A stretch of 41,520 nt of DNA from positions 810,021 to 851,540 of the forward strand of contig BCLD01000015.1 of NCBI GenBank assembly GCA_001600875.1, given 5' to 3'. The notes beneath the pieces were generated by a model. The model searched no databases. It saw only the letters and a list, made by a program, of their open reading frames with translations, and was not told where the DNA came from. The stretch is from Solicoccozyma terricola. Lineage: Eukaryota > Basidiomycota > Tremellomycetes > Filobasidiales > Piskurozymaceae. Numbering within the stretch: position 1 is the stretch's first letter; each line of letters opens with the position of its first letter. Shown one piece after another: positions 22,401 to 33,252 of this stretch. Both the position numbers and the translations under genes were made by a program.

Positions 22401-23873
22401 TGCTGCCCCCGCTTTTCCCTGATCTCTCGAACGTCGGCAAGCATCCGTACAAGAGCGAAAGGTATCCGGACATGGAATCGTATTATGTTACCGCAGAGGA
22501 CGGTGTGATCACCAAGCTCGTCCACTGGAACAAGGGTGGGAAAGGTCCCGTTCTTCTCATTCATGGAGCTGGTGAGTGGGGGGTGGCTGGCAAGGTCCTC
22601 GTTTGCGCTGATCGCCCTGTCTGTCCCCCGCAGCCGTCACCTACCGCATCTTTGCGACCGAATTGATTCAAGTCAACGCGGTGGATGCCCTGCTTTCCGC
22701 AGGATACGAAGTGTTTGCGTCTGACCACCGTTTGTCGCCGAATTCCGAGACTTACAGCGTCCAAGGCCAGGTCACGGTGGAGGACGTTGCCAAGGACATT
22801 GCAGCCGACGTGCAGATGGTAAAGTCGCTATGTCGCATTCAAAAGGTCCCCATCATCGCACACTGTGCTGGCGCCATCGCTTTATCGGTGGGCATGTTGA
22901 ACGGGACTGTCAAGGACGTTGGGAGTGTCATCTTCAGCCAAGTCGCCATGCACCCGATCGCAGCAGCTCAGGATGCATTGAAGGCGAATCTTTATCTCCC
23001 GGACGTGTACCAGCGGTTGTTGGGGCAAGCATTCTTCGACACCCGCTCGAGGAAATGGGATGGACTTTTGCAAACGCCGCTGAATCAGTTGCTCAAGGTG
23101 TATGAGATTGTTTCCAAGCCGCAGGAACTTTGCCGTAACAATTTGTGCCATCGAAGTACCTTCCTCTTTGGGCCGCTGTGGGTGAGNGGGGNGNGGGGGG
23201 GGGGGGGGCGTTTTCGATCGATTCAGCCACTCATCACCTCCCTCAGCTTCATGACAACCTCGACGACAAGATTCACGACAATTTGCAGGACATTGTTGGA
23301 GGTGAGTTGCTCGCGTGCGTGGTTTGCATTCCGGAGACTGACGCACGCGTACAGGGAGCAACATGACCACAGTCTCCCAACTAGCGTTAATGTCCAGGCA
23401 TGGCGTCGTTTGCGACCCTTCTGGAAACGAAAACTACGTCAACCGGGAGAACATTGTCAAGTATATGAATCTACCAATCTCTTTCCTTCACGCAGCGCAG
23501 AATGACGTCTGGCAACCCCAGAGCACACTGACAAGCTTGTCCACCCTCTTGTGAGCTGCGCCTGAAGTTTCGTTTCTGTCGTACGCGTACGCGGGCTGAC
23601 TCGCCGCGCAGGGAATACAATGGAGAGAACCCCGAACAGTACAGACGAATTGTCATTCCCGATTATGGGCATCTCGACTGCTGGTTTGGGACACACGCTT
23701 ACATCGACGTCTACCCGCGCGTCATCGATGAGCTCGACCACCAGTTGTCGCATTACGAGGTGGGGTACTTTCATCGTTCTCCTGGTTCTTCCAAAAACGA
23801 CGTGGACGGGTTTGTCGGCGCCGGTGGGCAGCTCACTCCACCGCGACGTCGAGGGGATGCGCGTGGGAAGTGA
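19414..23873 (+). CDS. Bifunctional GMC (cholesterol-oxidase-type) oxidoreductase fused to alpha/beta hydrolase
   Basis: Thirteen exons: 19414-19585, 19644-19800, 19865-19906, 19966-20039, 20099-20208, 20281-20592, 20664-21277, 21335-21510, 21576-22571, 22634-23181, 23247-23301, 23355-23550 and 23612-23873, giving 1237 residues. Residues 28-600 match the cholesterol-oxidase branch of GMC flavoenzymes: FAD motif DVVVIGSGYGAG, EKWPGEYP, GLGGTSLLNANVALR, VFLGAGAVGSTEILLRS, NLVTVHPIGGCAMADS and GVNPFLTITALAER. Residues ~860-1237 form an alpha/beta hydrolase: LLIHGA (oxyanion region), nucleophile elbow AHCAGA with Cys962 where Ser is usual, acid candidate Asp1136 in QNDVWQ, and His1171 in DYGHLD. 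The fusion implies oxidation of a sterol-like or other alcohol coupled to ester or thioester hydrolysis; the substrate is unknown. The start at 19414 is the first in-frame ATG; Met24 (19483) would begin directly at the Rossmann fold. Three N bases lie in intron 10. Confidence 0.88.
20254..20278. repeat. Poly(C) tract, 25 nt, abutting a 3' splice site
   Basis: 25 consecutive C immediately followed by AG and exon 6 of the GMC-hydrolase gene. The homopolymer is itself the pyrimidine tract of the intron. Confidence 0.85.
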
Positions 23874-24112
23874 TCCGTGGTGGGATAACGTGGTGGGATA
23901 ACGTGGTGTAATGGGTTATATTGATGTCGATTTCGTGAAAAGCCCACAACGCCACTCGTGCCTGGCGGCCGAGCACCCCGATTTCATTTCTTTACACATT
24001 CACGACCAACATTTGACAAACCGCCGCTACTACAGGATCAATACCGCCCGTTGCCACCCCGCCACGCACCACGCTAGTAAGAGTCTGTATTGCAGCAGGA
24101 TCAGCCGTCAAT

Positions 24113-26137
24113 TCATCGAACGAGCTTTCCCCGCCCGAACTCACATCTAAACTCTGGATTCTGACGATCGGTCAAATCTTCAAACGCCTTGAGATGCTGA
24201 TTCTCGGTGATACCTTGATCCCTCGCGGCTGCAATCTTCTTCTTATTCCTCGAGATCAACATGAAGCGGCATAACATGACGTCGATCATGAAGAGACCGT
24301 AAAGACCGATGTGAATGTAGAGGGTGGGGATGTACCGCGGAGCCCATTGAGACTGGAACAGTTGGGAGGAGATTGCATTCCCGCCTGCCCATCCGAGGAA
24401 AGCCATGGTGTATCCAGCGACCTTTTTTGTTTGTCCAGCGACGTTCCGGGACAACAGGGAGAAGATGATTGGGTTCTGAGCCTGGTAGCATTGCATAAAG
24501 TAGTAGGCCACGAGGAGACCTCCTTTCGTTGATGGACTGGGTGCAACCGTGATCAAGACGATGGTGCACACGAGGTTGGGAATCACAAGTCCGAGGAGTA
24601 CCAAGCAGGTTTGGCTGGGGGGTGGGGGGGGGGGCGGGGGTCAGCATGGGATGATGAACTTTCAACGACGCGACACCCACTTGTAACGATGTACGAGCCA
24701 CGTAGAACCGAGGATAAGACCGGAGACAAAGACCCCTTGAGGCATTCCCAACAATTGCGATTGTTTGACATTGAATCCAAACGCTTTGTTGAGTAGTAGA
24801 CTACCAAACGTTCCAATCCCACCGACGACCAGTGTGCTACGGACCGGAATTATTCGTGAGTCGGGTGGGGGGAGATCGAGGTGGACGCCACGGACTCACT
24901 TCAAAACGGTCAATGAAAACAACATCCAGCAGAATGGATCGGTTATAGCCTCGATGAATTGAGATTTTACCCATTTCGGGTTCTTGATACCTTGGTCGTT
25001 GCCTCGCACCCGCTCGACCAACAACAACTTGTCTTCCTCGGAGAAGCTGTATATCGGGCGGGGCATGAGCGAAGGGGCCACGGCGCCACAACTCGCCCCG
25101 ACTCACCATTTAGCCTTTGTCGGGGAGTCTGGTAGGTACCATCCGACGAAAAACGACACGAAGAAACTGAAACAAGCAATCATGATGAACATGTATCGCC
25201 ATCCAGATAGACTGTGTCCCTGTACAGAGTAGAAGCCTGTTGGGGTACGAAGCCGTGCAAAGCGTTCAGTGGCCAGCGGGCGTCTGCGCGGATGGGCATC
25301 AAAACACCCACCGAACCCGTATAAACCTGCTATGATGGAACTCAATCCCAACATTGCTTGATAACCAGCGATAATCAACGGCTGCTCCGACTTTTTATAC
25401 CACATGACGGACAAGGCGATGTTGGTAGGTGCAACGACTGATTCAACGAAACCGAGTAGGGCCCTGAGACCGAGCATTGCGCTGGGGGGTTCGGGGTGGG
25501 GGGCGTTAGAGGCACCGCTCTGCTTCATCAACAAACACACCACGCCGACTCACCCAGAAGTCTTGGCAAACGCCATCGCCAGCAAACAAACCGACCAAAG
25601 GAAGACGGCTCCGGAGAGGTATTTACCGAGTGGAAGGATTTGAATGAGACGATTGGCGGGGAATTCACCGAGGATCAAACCGGCCCAGAACGTGGTCGTG
25701 GCAAGAGCGTAGTCTTGTCCGTGCATGCCCTGGAAACGATGGGTTAGTATTGGGGGGGGGGGGGGGGGGGGCAGACGAGGCAGAGTCCGGACTCACGGTA
25801 TCCTTCTGCATACCCATGATACTCGCGGTACCGAGAGCTCCCTTGTCAAAGTTTTGGGTCATGTAGACGAGCATCATCACGGGGAGCACTCTTGAGACCG
25901 GCGCGGGGGGTTAGTAGCGGCCTGACATTCGACAGCAGCATACACTCACCTCTTGTGGACCAACCATCGGAGTCGCTTGTTTGTAGCCTCATCGATGACA
26001 ACGTTATGATCGACGTAACCCTTGGCGTCGGCATCGACGATGACTTCACTTTCACTTTCAAACGGGATGGTACCGTTCACATCCTCGATGTGCTCTTCAG
26101 CGAGTTTTTGGTCGTTGTGGTAGTCGGATTTGGACAT
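24113..26137 (-). CDS. MFS transporter, anion:cation symporter (DAL5/TNA1-like) family
   Basis: Exons 26137-25950, 25890-25797, 25729-25554, 25481-25312, 25236-25107, 25046-24900, 24836-24681 and 24614-24113, giving 520 residues with about twelve hydrophobic segments. Family marks are the acidic N-terminus ending IDEATNKRLRWLVHKR, the TM1 region LVYMTQNFDKGALGTASIMGMQKD, TTFWAGLILGEFPANRLIQILPLGKYLS, FVESVVAPTNIALSVMWYKKSEQP, GWRYMFI, YLPDSPTKAKW, the central loop FSEEDKLLLVERVRGNDQG and the tail DLTDRQNPEFR. Members import allantoate, nicotinate, tricarboxylates and related organic anions by proton symport; the substrate here cannot be read from sequence. Intron 4 was set with donor GTGGGT (exon end 25312), because reading through would insert ~30 residues into a conserved loop. 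Introns 2 and 7 contain poly(C) on the sense strand. Confidence 0.88.
25752..25771. repeat. Poly(G) tract, 20 nt, in ACS transporter intron 2
   Basis: 20 consecutive G on the plus strand, i.e. poly(C) in the sense of the transporter gene, inside intron 25730-25796. Confidence 0.85.
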
Positions 26138-26973
26138 GTTGGTGGGGGCGTGCGTGGGGAGTCAACAGGTACCAATCCACCTCCTCAAACCCCTGGATCT
26201 TATATTCTACGACGCAGGCAAAATGTTGACAGGACGTTCGGTCCGAATGACACACCAGGTTGTCATAGGGCACGGCCACCGGTTAGAAGGTGTAGCACCT
26301 GCAGTAGGACGACCTGTCGGCACAATCCCACCGTCTGTACAACTACGAGTCGGACCGGGTGCCCCATGGGGCGGTGTGGGTTGAAGCGACGAAGCTCATA
26401 TCTCCACACGGATGGCTCCTCTTTCAGGGGACGAATCTCCACATTTTTTGGGCCCCATGTGGTTGTTATCTGATGTACACTATTTTCGGCGTTGCCACGC
26501 TCGGAGTTTTGACGCGGTAAAGCTTCGGCGCTGTCGCAATCGCCGTGGGTGGCGTGGGTGGCGTGGAGTCGCCTGGAGTCGCCTGGGGCCGCCTGCAGCA
26601 CCTGCCGAACCTGGAGCACCTGCCGAACCTGGTCTCATGACCACCCACCCCATATCCACCTCCGGCTAGTGGGGGCGTCGGGGGATTGGCTTGCGATGAC
26701 GGTGGTAGCTGGGTAGGGCTCCACCACTACCCCGGACCGAGTCGAAATCTATTTGGGACACCGAACGTTTCGAAGACGTTTCGAGTGGTCCGTGAAGCTG
26801 CTGGCATTTCACCACGACTCCGGATGGTGATTGGGAAGCAATCGGTCCGGTAGGCACCGTAGCAAACAAGGTGGACAGGTGGACGGTGGTGTATTTATTG
26901 AGTAGCATGCAACGACGACGTCTCACCAACTCGTCACGATTATTTCGTACGCACACGCAATAGCATCGCCACG
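26138..26973. promoter_or_regulatory. Divergent promoter, ACS transporter / PhyH dioxygenase
   Basis: 836 bp between the two divergent start codons, the longest intergenic space between two genes of the putative cluster. It contains clustered mini-repeats (about 26544-26633): two GTGGGTGGC units, GGAGTCGCCT units and two units beginning CACCTGCCGAACCTGG. On the minus strand ATATAAG lies 62 bp upstream of the transporter ATG. No coding sequence is recognised. Shared regulation of the two genes is possible. Confidence 0.55.
26199..26205 (-). promoter_or_regulatory. TATA-like element of the first ACS transporter
   Basis: ATATAAG on the minus strand, 62 bp upstream of the start codon at 26137, in the same position as the TATA boxes of two other minus-strand genes in this window. 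Confidence 0.5.
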
Positions 26974-28410
26974 ATGGTAGACTACAAGTTTTTGACCAAA
27001 GGTGGGTGCGGGCATTGCATCGTCCATCCGCACACCGTCTCACCTACCTCCACCCGGCAGAACAACGAGAGTTTTTCGTCGAGCATGGATGGCTGAGAAT
27101 CCCCAACGCCATCGATCCCAAGTACTTGAACGAGTGGTTGGAAGACTTTTGGGTCCGATTGGGTTGGGACAAGGATGACAAGTCGACGTGGAAGGAAGAG
27201 TATTTGAAAATGCCACGCCATCGCGAGGTTGAAACGTACAAGTTTTGTCCGGATGCGTGGAAGGCGATGTGTGAGTGGGGAGTGACGGGTGGACAGGGTG
27301 GCTAGGTAGCTGATGAAGGATATTTAGGTGAAATCGTTGGTGGGGAAGACAAGATTGATCCGGTGAGTGTGGGTGGTGTCGTCGTCGTCCACACCACGTG
27401 CCTGACCCCCCCCTCCCCCCAGGTCCGAGAACGATTCTATGGCGACCAATTCATCATCAACTTTGGCACCGAGGAGAACAAGACAAAACCGGATCCGCCA
27501 CCTGAAGAACTCAAGGGTTGGCATACGGATAACGACTGGTATCGACACTTTTTGGATTCGTCTGGCAACGCTCTCACCATCATCCACTGTTTTACCGATA
27601 TACCGGAAGGTGGTGGTGGTACCTGGGTTTGTGAGGATGGTATCAAGGGTATCTGTGAATACCTCTACCAGCATCCGGAGGGCATCGATCCACCGTTTGG
27701 CTATCTTTACAAGCATGTCAATACCTGCAAGAAGTATTCCCAGATTGTGGCCAAGGCTGGCGATGTGTTTATTACACACGGCTTGTTGCCGCACGCCGCC
27801 GGCGTCAACCACCTGCACTACGCCCGGATCATCACCAACCCACATGTCAACATGCATGAGCCGTGGAATTTGAATCGGGAGAAGGGTGACGATTATGTGA
27901 GTGCGGGGGGGAGGAGCGAGGGACAGCGAGACGACGGCTCGGGTGGCTGACCTCTGGCAGTAGACCCTCGCCGAGCAGGTGATTTTACGCGCAATGGGGA
28001 GGGAGTCTATCCCAGAGTACAAACCGACTCGGAGTCGAGAGGTGGGTGTGGTGCTGTTTCAATCCCCGTCCGCCGCCCTGCTCACTCCGCTCACCCCGAC
28101 CGTCTGCCAGATCTACTACCCGAGGACAGCGACGTTCAAACGCGCACGAGCGGAAGAAGAGTTGCCGCGTATGATTGCTGCAGCTAGAGCGAAAGGTCTG
28201 GGACCAGAGTCGATCGACAGCATATATCTCAAGGGGGAGGCTGCGATGAGGGAGCATGAACGGAGGAACGGGTACGACAGACCACACGGACCGGGTGGAA
28301 TACAATACGAGATGAATAATGACATTTCTGGCAAGGCGTTTGAAACCGAGGAAGTGATGAAGAAGGGTACGTCGTTGGATGTGATTAGGCAGATCAGTCA
28401 GAAGGCATGA
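26974..28410 (+). CDS. Phytanoyl-CoA dioxygenase (PhyH) family Fe(II)/2-oxoglutarate enzyme
   Basis: Exons 26974-27001, 27061-27270, 27328-27362, 27423-27896, 27964-28041 and 28111-28410, giving 374 residues. The PhyH fold is recognisable from the start (EQREFFVEHGWLRIPNAI) through FYGDQFIINFG. The iron ligands are probably H125 and D127 in WHTDND, with the distal histidine H215 in LLPHAAG. R226, eleven residues later in HYARI, is positioned to bind the 2-oxoglutarate carboxylate. Family enzymes hydroxylate fatty acyl-CoAs, alkaloids or secondary metabolites; the substrate is unknown. The long charged C-terminal region (IPEYKPTRSRE to the end) is typical of a fungal subgroup. It lies between two ACS-family transporter genes and close to the GMC-hydrolase gene, suggesting a common pathway. 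Intron 3 has a C-rich tract directly before its acceptor. Confidence 0.88.
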
Positions 28411-28546
28411 TATTTGTAGGAATTCCTATTTGTATGCGACGCCATGCGTATGTCTATTATCACGGCGTATGTATATTACCGCCGAACCCCTACAGATTAA
28501 CCCCCCACAATCTCACCCACTTTGCCGACGACGCCACGACGCACGA

Positions 28547-30239
28547 CTACGAACTCGACCCAATATCTTGCCTGCTTACCCTCCTCGCCTGGTCTCGTCT
28601 CCAGAACGAGGACACAATGAAAGCGGTTGCAATCATAGCCAAACAATCGCAGGCCTGGAACGTATAACCTTTCAGGTACCTCGGCGCATCGACGGTCTTC
28701 CACACGAGTAGTGGCAACCAAACGGCGAATGCGTTTCCGATCCCGTTCATGCTGGACAGAACGATGGCTCGTTGTTGACCGGTGAGGGACGAGCAGATCT
28801 CGTTTGCCCACGAGTAAACGACGGCTGCGATACCGTCGGCGGATCCGGAAAGAAAAAAGACAAAGTATTTGAGGCCGGTTGGTACACCGTACCATACTGC
28901 GAGTACGATGGCTGCAAACATGTTGAGTGCGCCGATGACGACAATCAGTTGGAGTTGGGAATTTGCGTGACTGTCCGCGTAAATTGCGATACCGATAGCA
29001 AAGACGATCGTGACGGCGGGGATGACGGTGCTGATCGTGTTGATGTTGACGACGGACTGACCGATAGATTGCAACCATAGTGGTAGTCCACTGTAGCTGG
29101 ACACACCATCACCGTTGGAAAAAAAGACCGCAAAGAGGACAAGGACGGGCCAGTGCCATGTGCGAGCGAGTCCTCGGAATGTTTCAAAGTTGAGCTTGCC
29201 CAGTGGTTGACGCTCCTTTACGAGACGTTCCTGTGCGAGTTGCACTTCTCGCTTGGTGAGAAAGTAGCTGGTGCAACGTTCGGGTACACCGGGGAGCATG
29301 ACAAAGGCAGCGATGGCGACGGGAAGCGTGATGATACCGTCGATCAGGAAGAGCCATCGCCAAGCCTCTAATCCTCGAGCACCGTTGAGAGTGACATAGA
29401 GAGCGGATTCAATGTAACCGGACGCCATCCCACCGACTTGCGACGCGATGAAGAAGATGGCTGCACGTTTGGTGATTTCACCAGTTCGGTACCACGATCC
29501 GAGGAGGTATTGGATGGTAGGAAAGTAAAGACTGCCGAAAAGCCCGACGAAGAATCGTATCGCGTACAATCCCTCGACGGTTTTGATTTTGCAGGTGGCG
29601 ACTGCGGGGTGGAGGGGGGGGGGGGGGAGGGGGTTAGGATGACAGACGAACCAGGCCAACGGCCAACGGCCAACACACACGCACTCACTCGTCAGGATAG
29701 CCCACATGAGATCACAAAAGGGAATCCAAAATCTGGTTGGCAATACGGTGGCGAGGATGGTGAGGGGGATTTGACCGGCAACGTAGCCCGCAGTGTAGAT
29801 GGAGCCAGCGTAGGTGAGTTCGGAGCCAAACATTGAGAGCTGGGTGGGAAGGTGTTAATGACCCGGGGGCGGGCGACGTGGGGGCGACGGGGAGTACTCA
29901 CGCTCTGCTTCATGCCACTGACATAGGCAGTGCCGACAGCAGCACTGTCCAGAATCTTTACAAAACTACGGTAATGGTCAGCAAGTGGCGTCGAAGGGCC
30001 TTCAACGATTCGATTCACTATCCAAGACACGCAGGCACCAAGATCAACAAATCGAGCTTCAAAATGAGCTTTCGCTCCTCGGGAGTGTCATCAACATTGA
30101 ACCACTGCCACCATTTCTGGGACCTGGCACGCTCATCGGAATCGTGCCTTGATTCGGCAACGTAGTGCTTCTCGTCTTCGTCATCGAACGCGGGCTTGAG
30201 AGTAGGGGAGGGCAGGGTAGTACTGGAGACTGCAGACAT
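28547..30239 (-). CDS. MFS transporter, ACS family (FEN2/VHT1/Liz1-like)
   Basis: Exons 30239-30031, 29965-29902, 29839-29689 and 29601-28547, giving 492 residues and about twelve hydrophobic segments. The N-terminal signature WFNVDDTPEERKLILKLDLLILVPA followed by FVKILDSAAVGTAYVSGMK is shared by yeast pantothenate (Fen2), biotin (Vht1) and related permeases. Other marks are YVAGQIPLTILATVLPTRFWIP, EGLYAIRFFVGLFGSLYFPTIQYLLGSWY, ITKRAAIFFIASQVGGMASGYI, WLFLIDGIITLPVA and GQQRAIVLSSMNGIGNAF. The substrate is probably a carboxylate or vitamin-like anion. Intron 1 was placed by phase (GC|T) so that TM1 reads continuously. It converges with the PhyH gene (136 bp between stops) and belongs to the same broad family as the other transporter of the neighbourhood. 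Confidence 0.88.
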
Positions 30240-31017
30240 TGCAAAGGATGGGTTTGCAAGGTTAAGGGTCTGAAGAATCCATTCCTGCCTCGCTGCCTCG
30301 CTTTTATATCCCAGAGTCGTCGAAAACATCACTGTGGGGCTGCGAGCCTTTGATCACCGCGCAGTCGTCTTGCCAGTATGTCGACATGAGATGGAGACGT
30401 AAGATGTGTCCATGTGGGACATCCTCTGCATGACGCCATCCGCTGGACCACGAGAAAGCGTTCGCTGGACAATGGCAACCGGTGGCGTGCGGACCGGCGA
30501 GGGTTTGAGAGTGAAAAGTAGAGGGAGGTGCCGCCGTAGACCCAGGTAGGTAGCAAAGGACGACGAGGGATGTTGCACCGAGCATGCAAGGTTTTGAAAC
30601 TTTTGAACATCCGAAGCACCAGGCACACAAAATAAAATATAATCAACATGCCGCGGACCGCCGCACCGGGTGTGTCGGGTATGGTCACGTGACATCGAGA
30701 GTGAAGATGTCTCAGATGTCAGGATCGTCAGTAAAATCCAGCTACTCGTCGACGTCGTCGCAGTATGCGTACGTAGCATGTGTGGCATGCGTAGGATGCC
30801 CGCTGCATGATATTCTGGCGATCGGCTGTATCGATCCCACCGTGTCGATCCCACCGTTTACTCCGTATGATGTTTACCTGCGATTTCCCAAAATAGCCGC
30901 GTCGGCGAGTGCAGCACAGCTTTGCCATTCACGGATACAACAACTAACAAACCACAACACTCTTCTATCCGCACCTCACCGACCCAACTGACTCGTCACA
31001 ACTCCATCGTCGCCAAC
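30240..31017. promoter_or_regulatory. Divergent promoter, second ACS transporter / glycoprotein gene
   Basis: 778 bp between divergent start codons. It contains the transporter TATA box and, on the plus strand close to the glycoprotein ATG, a CA/CT-rich leader typical of highly expressed fungal genes. A short duplication of GTGTCGATCCCACCGT-like sequence is visible near 30828-30857. No coding sequence recognised. Confidence 0.5.
30301..30308 (-). promoter_or_regulatory. TATA box of the second ACS transporter
   Basis: TATAAAAG on the minus strand, 62 bp upstream of the start codon at 30239. Confidence 0.6.
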
Positions 31018-31925
31018 ATGTCCTCCTCGATCACGATCGCCTTGCTGGCGACGATCGCGCTCGCACTCCCGCTCTCTTTCGTATCCGCAGAGCCTGCATA
31101 CCCTACCATCACTACTGCTCCAGTTTCACCTCACGTACTCAAGGGTAGACAAGCGACCAGTACCTACGAGACCGCTAGTCCTCTACCATTGACCGAGTGA
31201 GCGGATCGCAGCGCGCGCAGCTCTCATCTGACCTATACCACAGCGGAGGTGCTGACGACGACGACCTGTGCAGTTACTTCTACCCGATCAGTGCCGTTCC
31301 TTATCAGGTCAATCCTTTTCCCGTCGAAAGGGGTCCTCAGTCGGGTTGTGAGGCTGGTGGAAAGCTGGCTTCCGGTCATTCGACTTCTTACCCCCCCGTA
31401 CCACCCTCCCAGACAACCAATGCAATTCCACGACCGAAGGACCAAATGCTCTGTGTCAGACGCTCGAATTCAACTCCATCGAGGGTGAGTACCGTCTCCA
31501 TCGTTGCAACGTACGCGGGTCTCTGACCGGGGGTTTTCCACCGCAGACTTTTGTATTTGGGGATCCGCTGAAGCGAATGAATTGGTTGCCAACGTCGAGG
31601 CTGCCATGGTCGCGTATGTACGTGTTTCCCCGCGCCCAGGGGGGGGGGGGGGGGGCTACCCGCTGTTGCACACGCTGACGTTGTCGTCGTCGTAACAGTG
31701 TTCAAGATCGGGGCATGGAGGTCGTATCCTACCTCAAGGTGCTATCAAATCATTGCAGGTGCGTTCGATGACTAGAGCCGCCGGTAGTCTTCCTCTGACA
31801 CCGGTACACAGTTTATGAGGACGCCTGCTTATATTCAGATCGTCGGATACGTAGACTATCCCTCGTGAGCATCGTCGGCGGCGTCGGCGTAGCATATCCA
31901 ACGCACCCAATGCTGACCTCCACCT

Positions 31926-31969
<44 letters not shown>

Positions 31970-32814
31970 AGCGTCGGCCTACAGGCCAATGATTCTGGCG
32001 GAGAACTTGATCCCCACGGAGCAGACCTCTTCGGCAACCCTCTCGGTGGCTTGGTCTACTCTACCGGATTCAGCTCCGGTAACAACTCGACCTACCTACA
32101 AACTCAGAGCTGGACTCAGTTCTATGATGGCAATGGGGAGTTTTGCATCAAGTTATGTGACCCAGGGTATAGTACCACCCTGAATTATTGTCAGAAGTGA
32201 GTCCCTGTCGTGACAAAGTGCTTGACGGGGTGGCCGATCCAAAAACGTCCCACCAGCATCTACGATATCATTGGATGTAGTTACAACATGCCGGCGGATT
32301 ATGCAGCCCTTGCTAAGCCCGGGGTATTCATTTCATGCGAAGGGGACCTTCAAGACGAGGTCGGAACGTACACTTCCAACGGTCAAAGTGGGTGGATGCG
32401 GGCGGATGCCATTGTTCTATACTGATGCCGACCACGATCCCCGATTCAGCCATCACATGGGCCCAACCGTCGGAAATCCCTGCTGGAATGACTCTCCCTT
32501 GGACACCCCGAGTCCCCTCGTCCTCCAACTGCGTCACCTATTCTTCAACCAATCTTTTCCCCGTCTCCGCGCTGGGGTATCAATCGCAGGCCGCGATGTC
32601 TTCGACCAGTTCAGCCCCCTCCGCTTCCTCGTCTGCATCAGCGGCGGGGTCATCCTCGGCTGCATTGTCTCGATCGGGAGCGTCATCCAGTTCACCTAGC
32701 GCTGCCGCCACTTCGAAAGCGTCCGGGGCGTCAAAGGTCGTCGCCGCGAGCATCGGATGGATCGTGGCTGGTTGTGCTCTGGCGTTAATGACAGGGTCTG
32801 ACCATGCCATATAA
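31018..32814 (+). CDS. Secreted, probably GPI-anchored glycoprotein of the 'macrophage-activating glycoprotein' family
   Basis: Exons 31018-31196, 31274-31347, 31413-31484, 31547-31617, 31696-31758, 31812-31864, 31972-32196, 32257-32387 and 32450-32814, giving 410 residues. Residues 1-24 are a clear signal peptide (ALLATIALALPLSFVSA); GRQ at about 44 may be a Kex2-like processing site. The conserved basidiomycete domain follows: YQVNPFPVERGPQSGY, NQCNSTTEGP, DFCIWGSAEANELV, CSRSGHGGRILPQGAI, GLQANDSGGELDPHGADLFGNPLGGLVYS, FCIKLCDPG and IGCSYNMPA. The last third is a Ser/Ala-rich, probably O-mannosylated stalk ending in a hydrophobic segment (SIGWIVAGCALALMTG). The family is abundant in basidiomycetes and was named from an immune-stimulating fungal glycoprotein; its cellular role is a wall or surface protein. 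Introns 4 and 6 contain long G and C homopolymers. Confidence 0.85.
31927..31969. repeat. Poly(C) tract, 43 nt, abutting a 3' splice site
   Basis: 43 consecutive C followed directly by AG and exon 7 of the glycoprotein gene. It is the second longest homopolymer of the window and forms essentially the whole 3' half of the intron. Confidence 0.85.
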
Positions 32815-32880
32815 TGAAGGTCACGACGAACAATGGACATTCGTGTAAAAAAATTCTAAAATGACTGCCTGTTTCTCGTT

Positions 32881-33252
32881 TCAATGGGTAAAAAAGACCA
32901 ACGCGAGGGCGCTGAGGAAGATACCACCCAGATGCAAGCCACAGAATGCCAGATGAACCGGTGACGAGAAAGTGTTGACAGCAAACGGGGCGACGATCTG
33001 TGTGCCCAGTGGTCAGAGCCGCCGCGTGTTGCAAACACATCCCAACACTCACCCCGGAAATCCGGTACGTACACCACATGCATTACCACGCTCGGGTGTA
33101 GCGTAAAGAATGGCGTTGAAGAACTGGGGGGCGTGAGATGACCATTGGCGCCCCAACAACCGACTCACACTCTGCGCAATATACTCCAAAGCATGGAGTC
33201 CAACGTAACCCGCCGTCGAATTGGCCTGCGTATACATGGCCATGGAGAGACC
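32881..33252 (-). pseudogene. Decayed C-terminal fragment of an MFS (sugar/SV2-like) transporter
   Basis: Three minus-strand pieces with splice-like borders: 33252-33169 (GLSMAMYTQANSTAGYVGLH ALEYIAQS), 33123-33053 (FFNAILYATPERGNACGVRT) and 32997-32881 (IVAPFAVNTFSSPVHLAFCG then a hydrophobic segment and stop). Together they recall the last membrane spans of MFS transporters, where a motif like YTPEV...RGTACGIA...GIVAP is expected. Several residues between TPE and RG are missing, and the best donor of the middle piece (exon end 33053) leaves the wrong phase for the last piece. A GTACGT donor just upstream would restore frame but shorten the motif further. No N-terminal spans are found upstream, only a possible 5' piece near 33317-33390. 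I interpret it as a truncated relic; a short divergent gene cannot be excluded. Confidence 0.45.

Noticed and set aside
25223..25312. In-frame read-through in the ACS transporter adding ~30 residues
   Set aside because: The extra peptide is Arg/Pro-rich and interrupts a conserved short loop; donor GTGGGT with acceptor AACAG removes it in phase.
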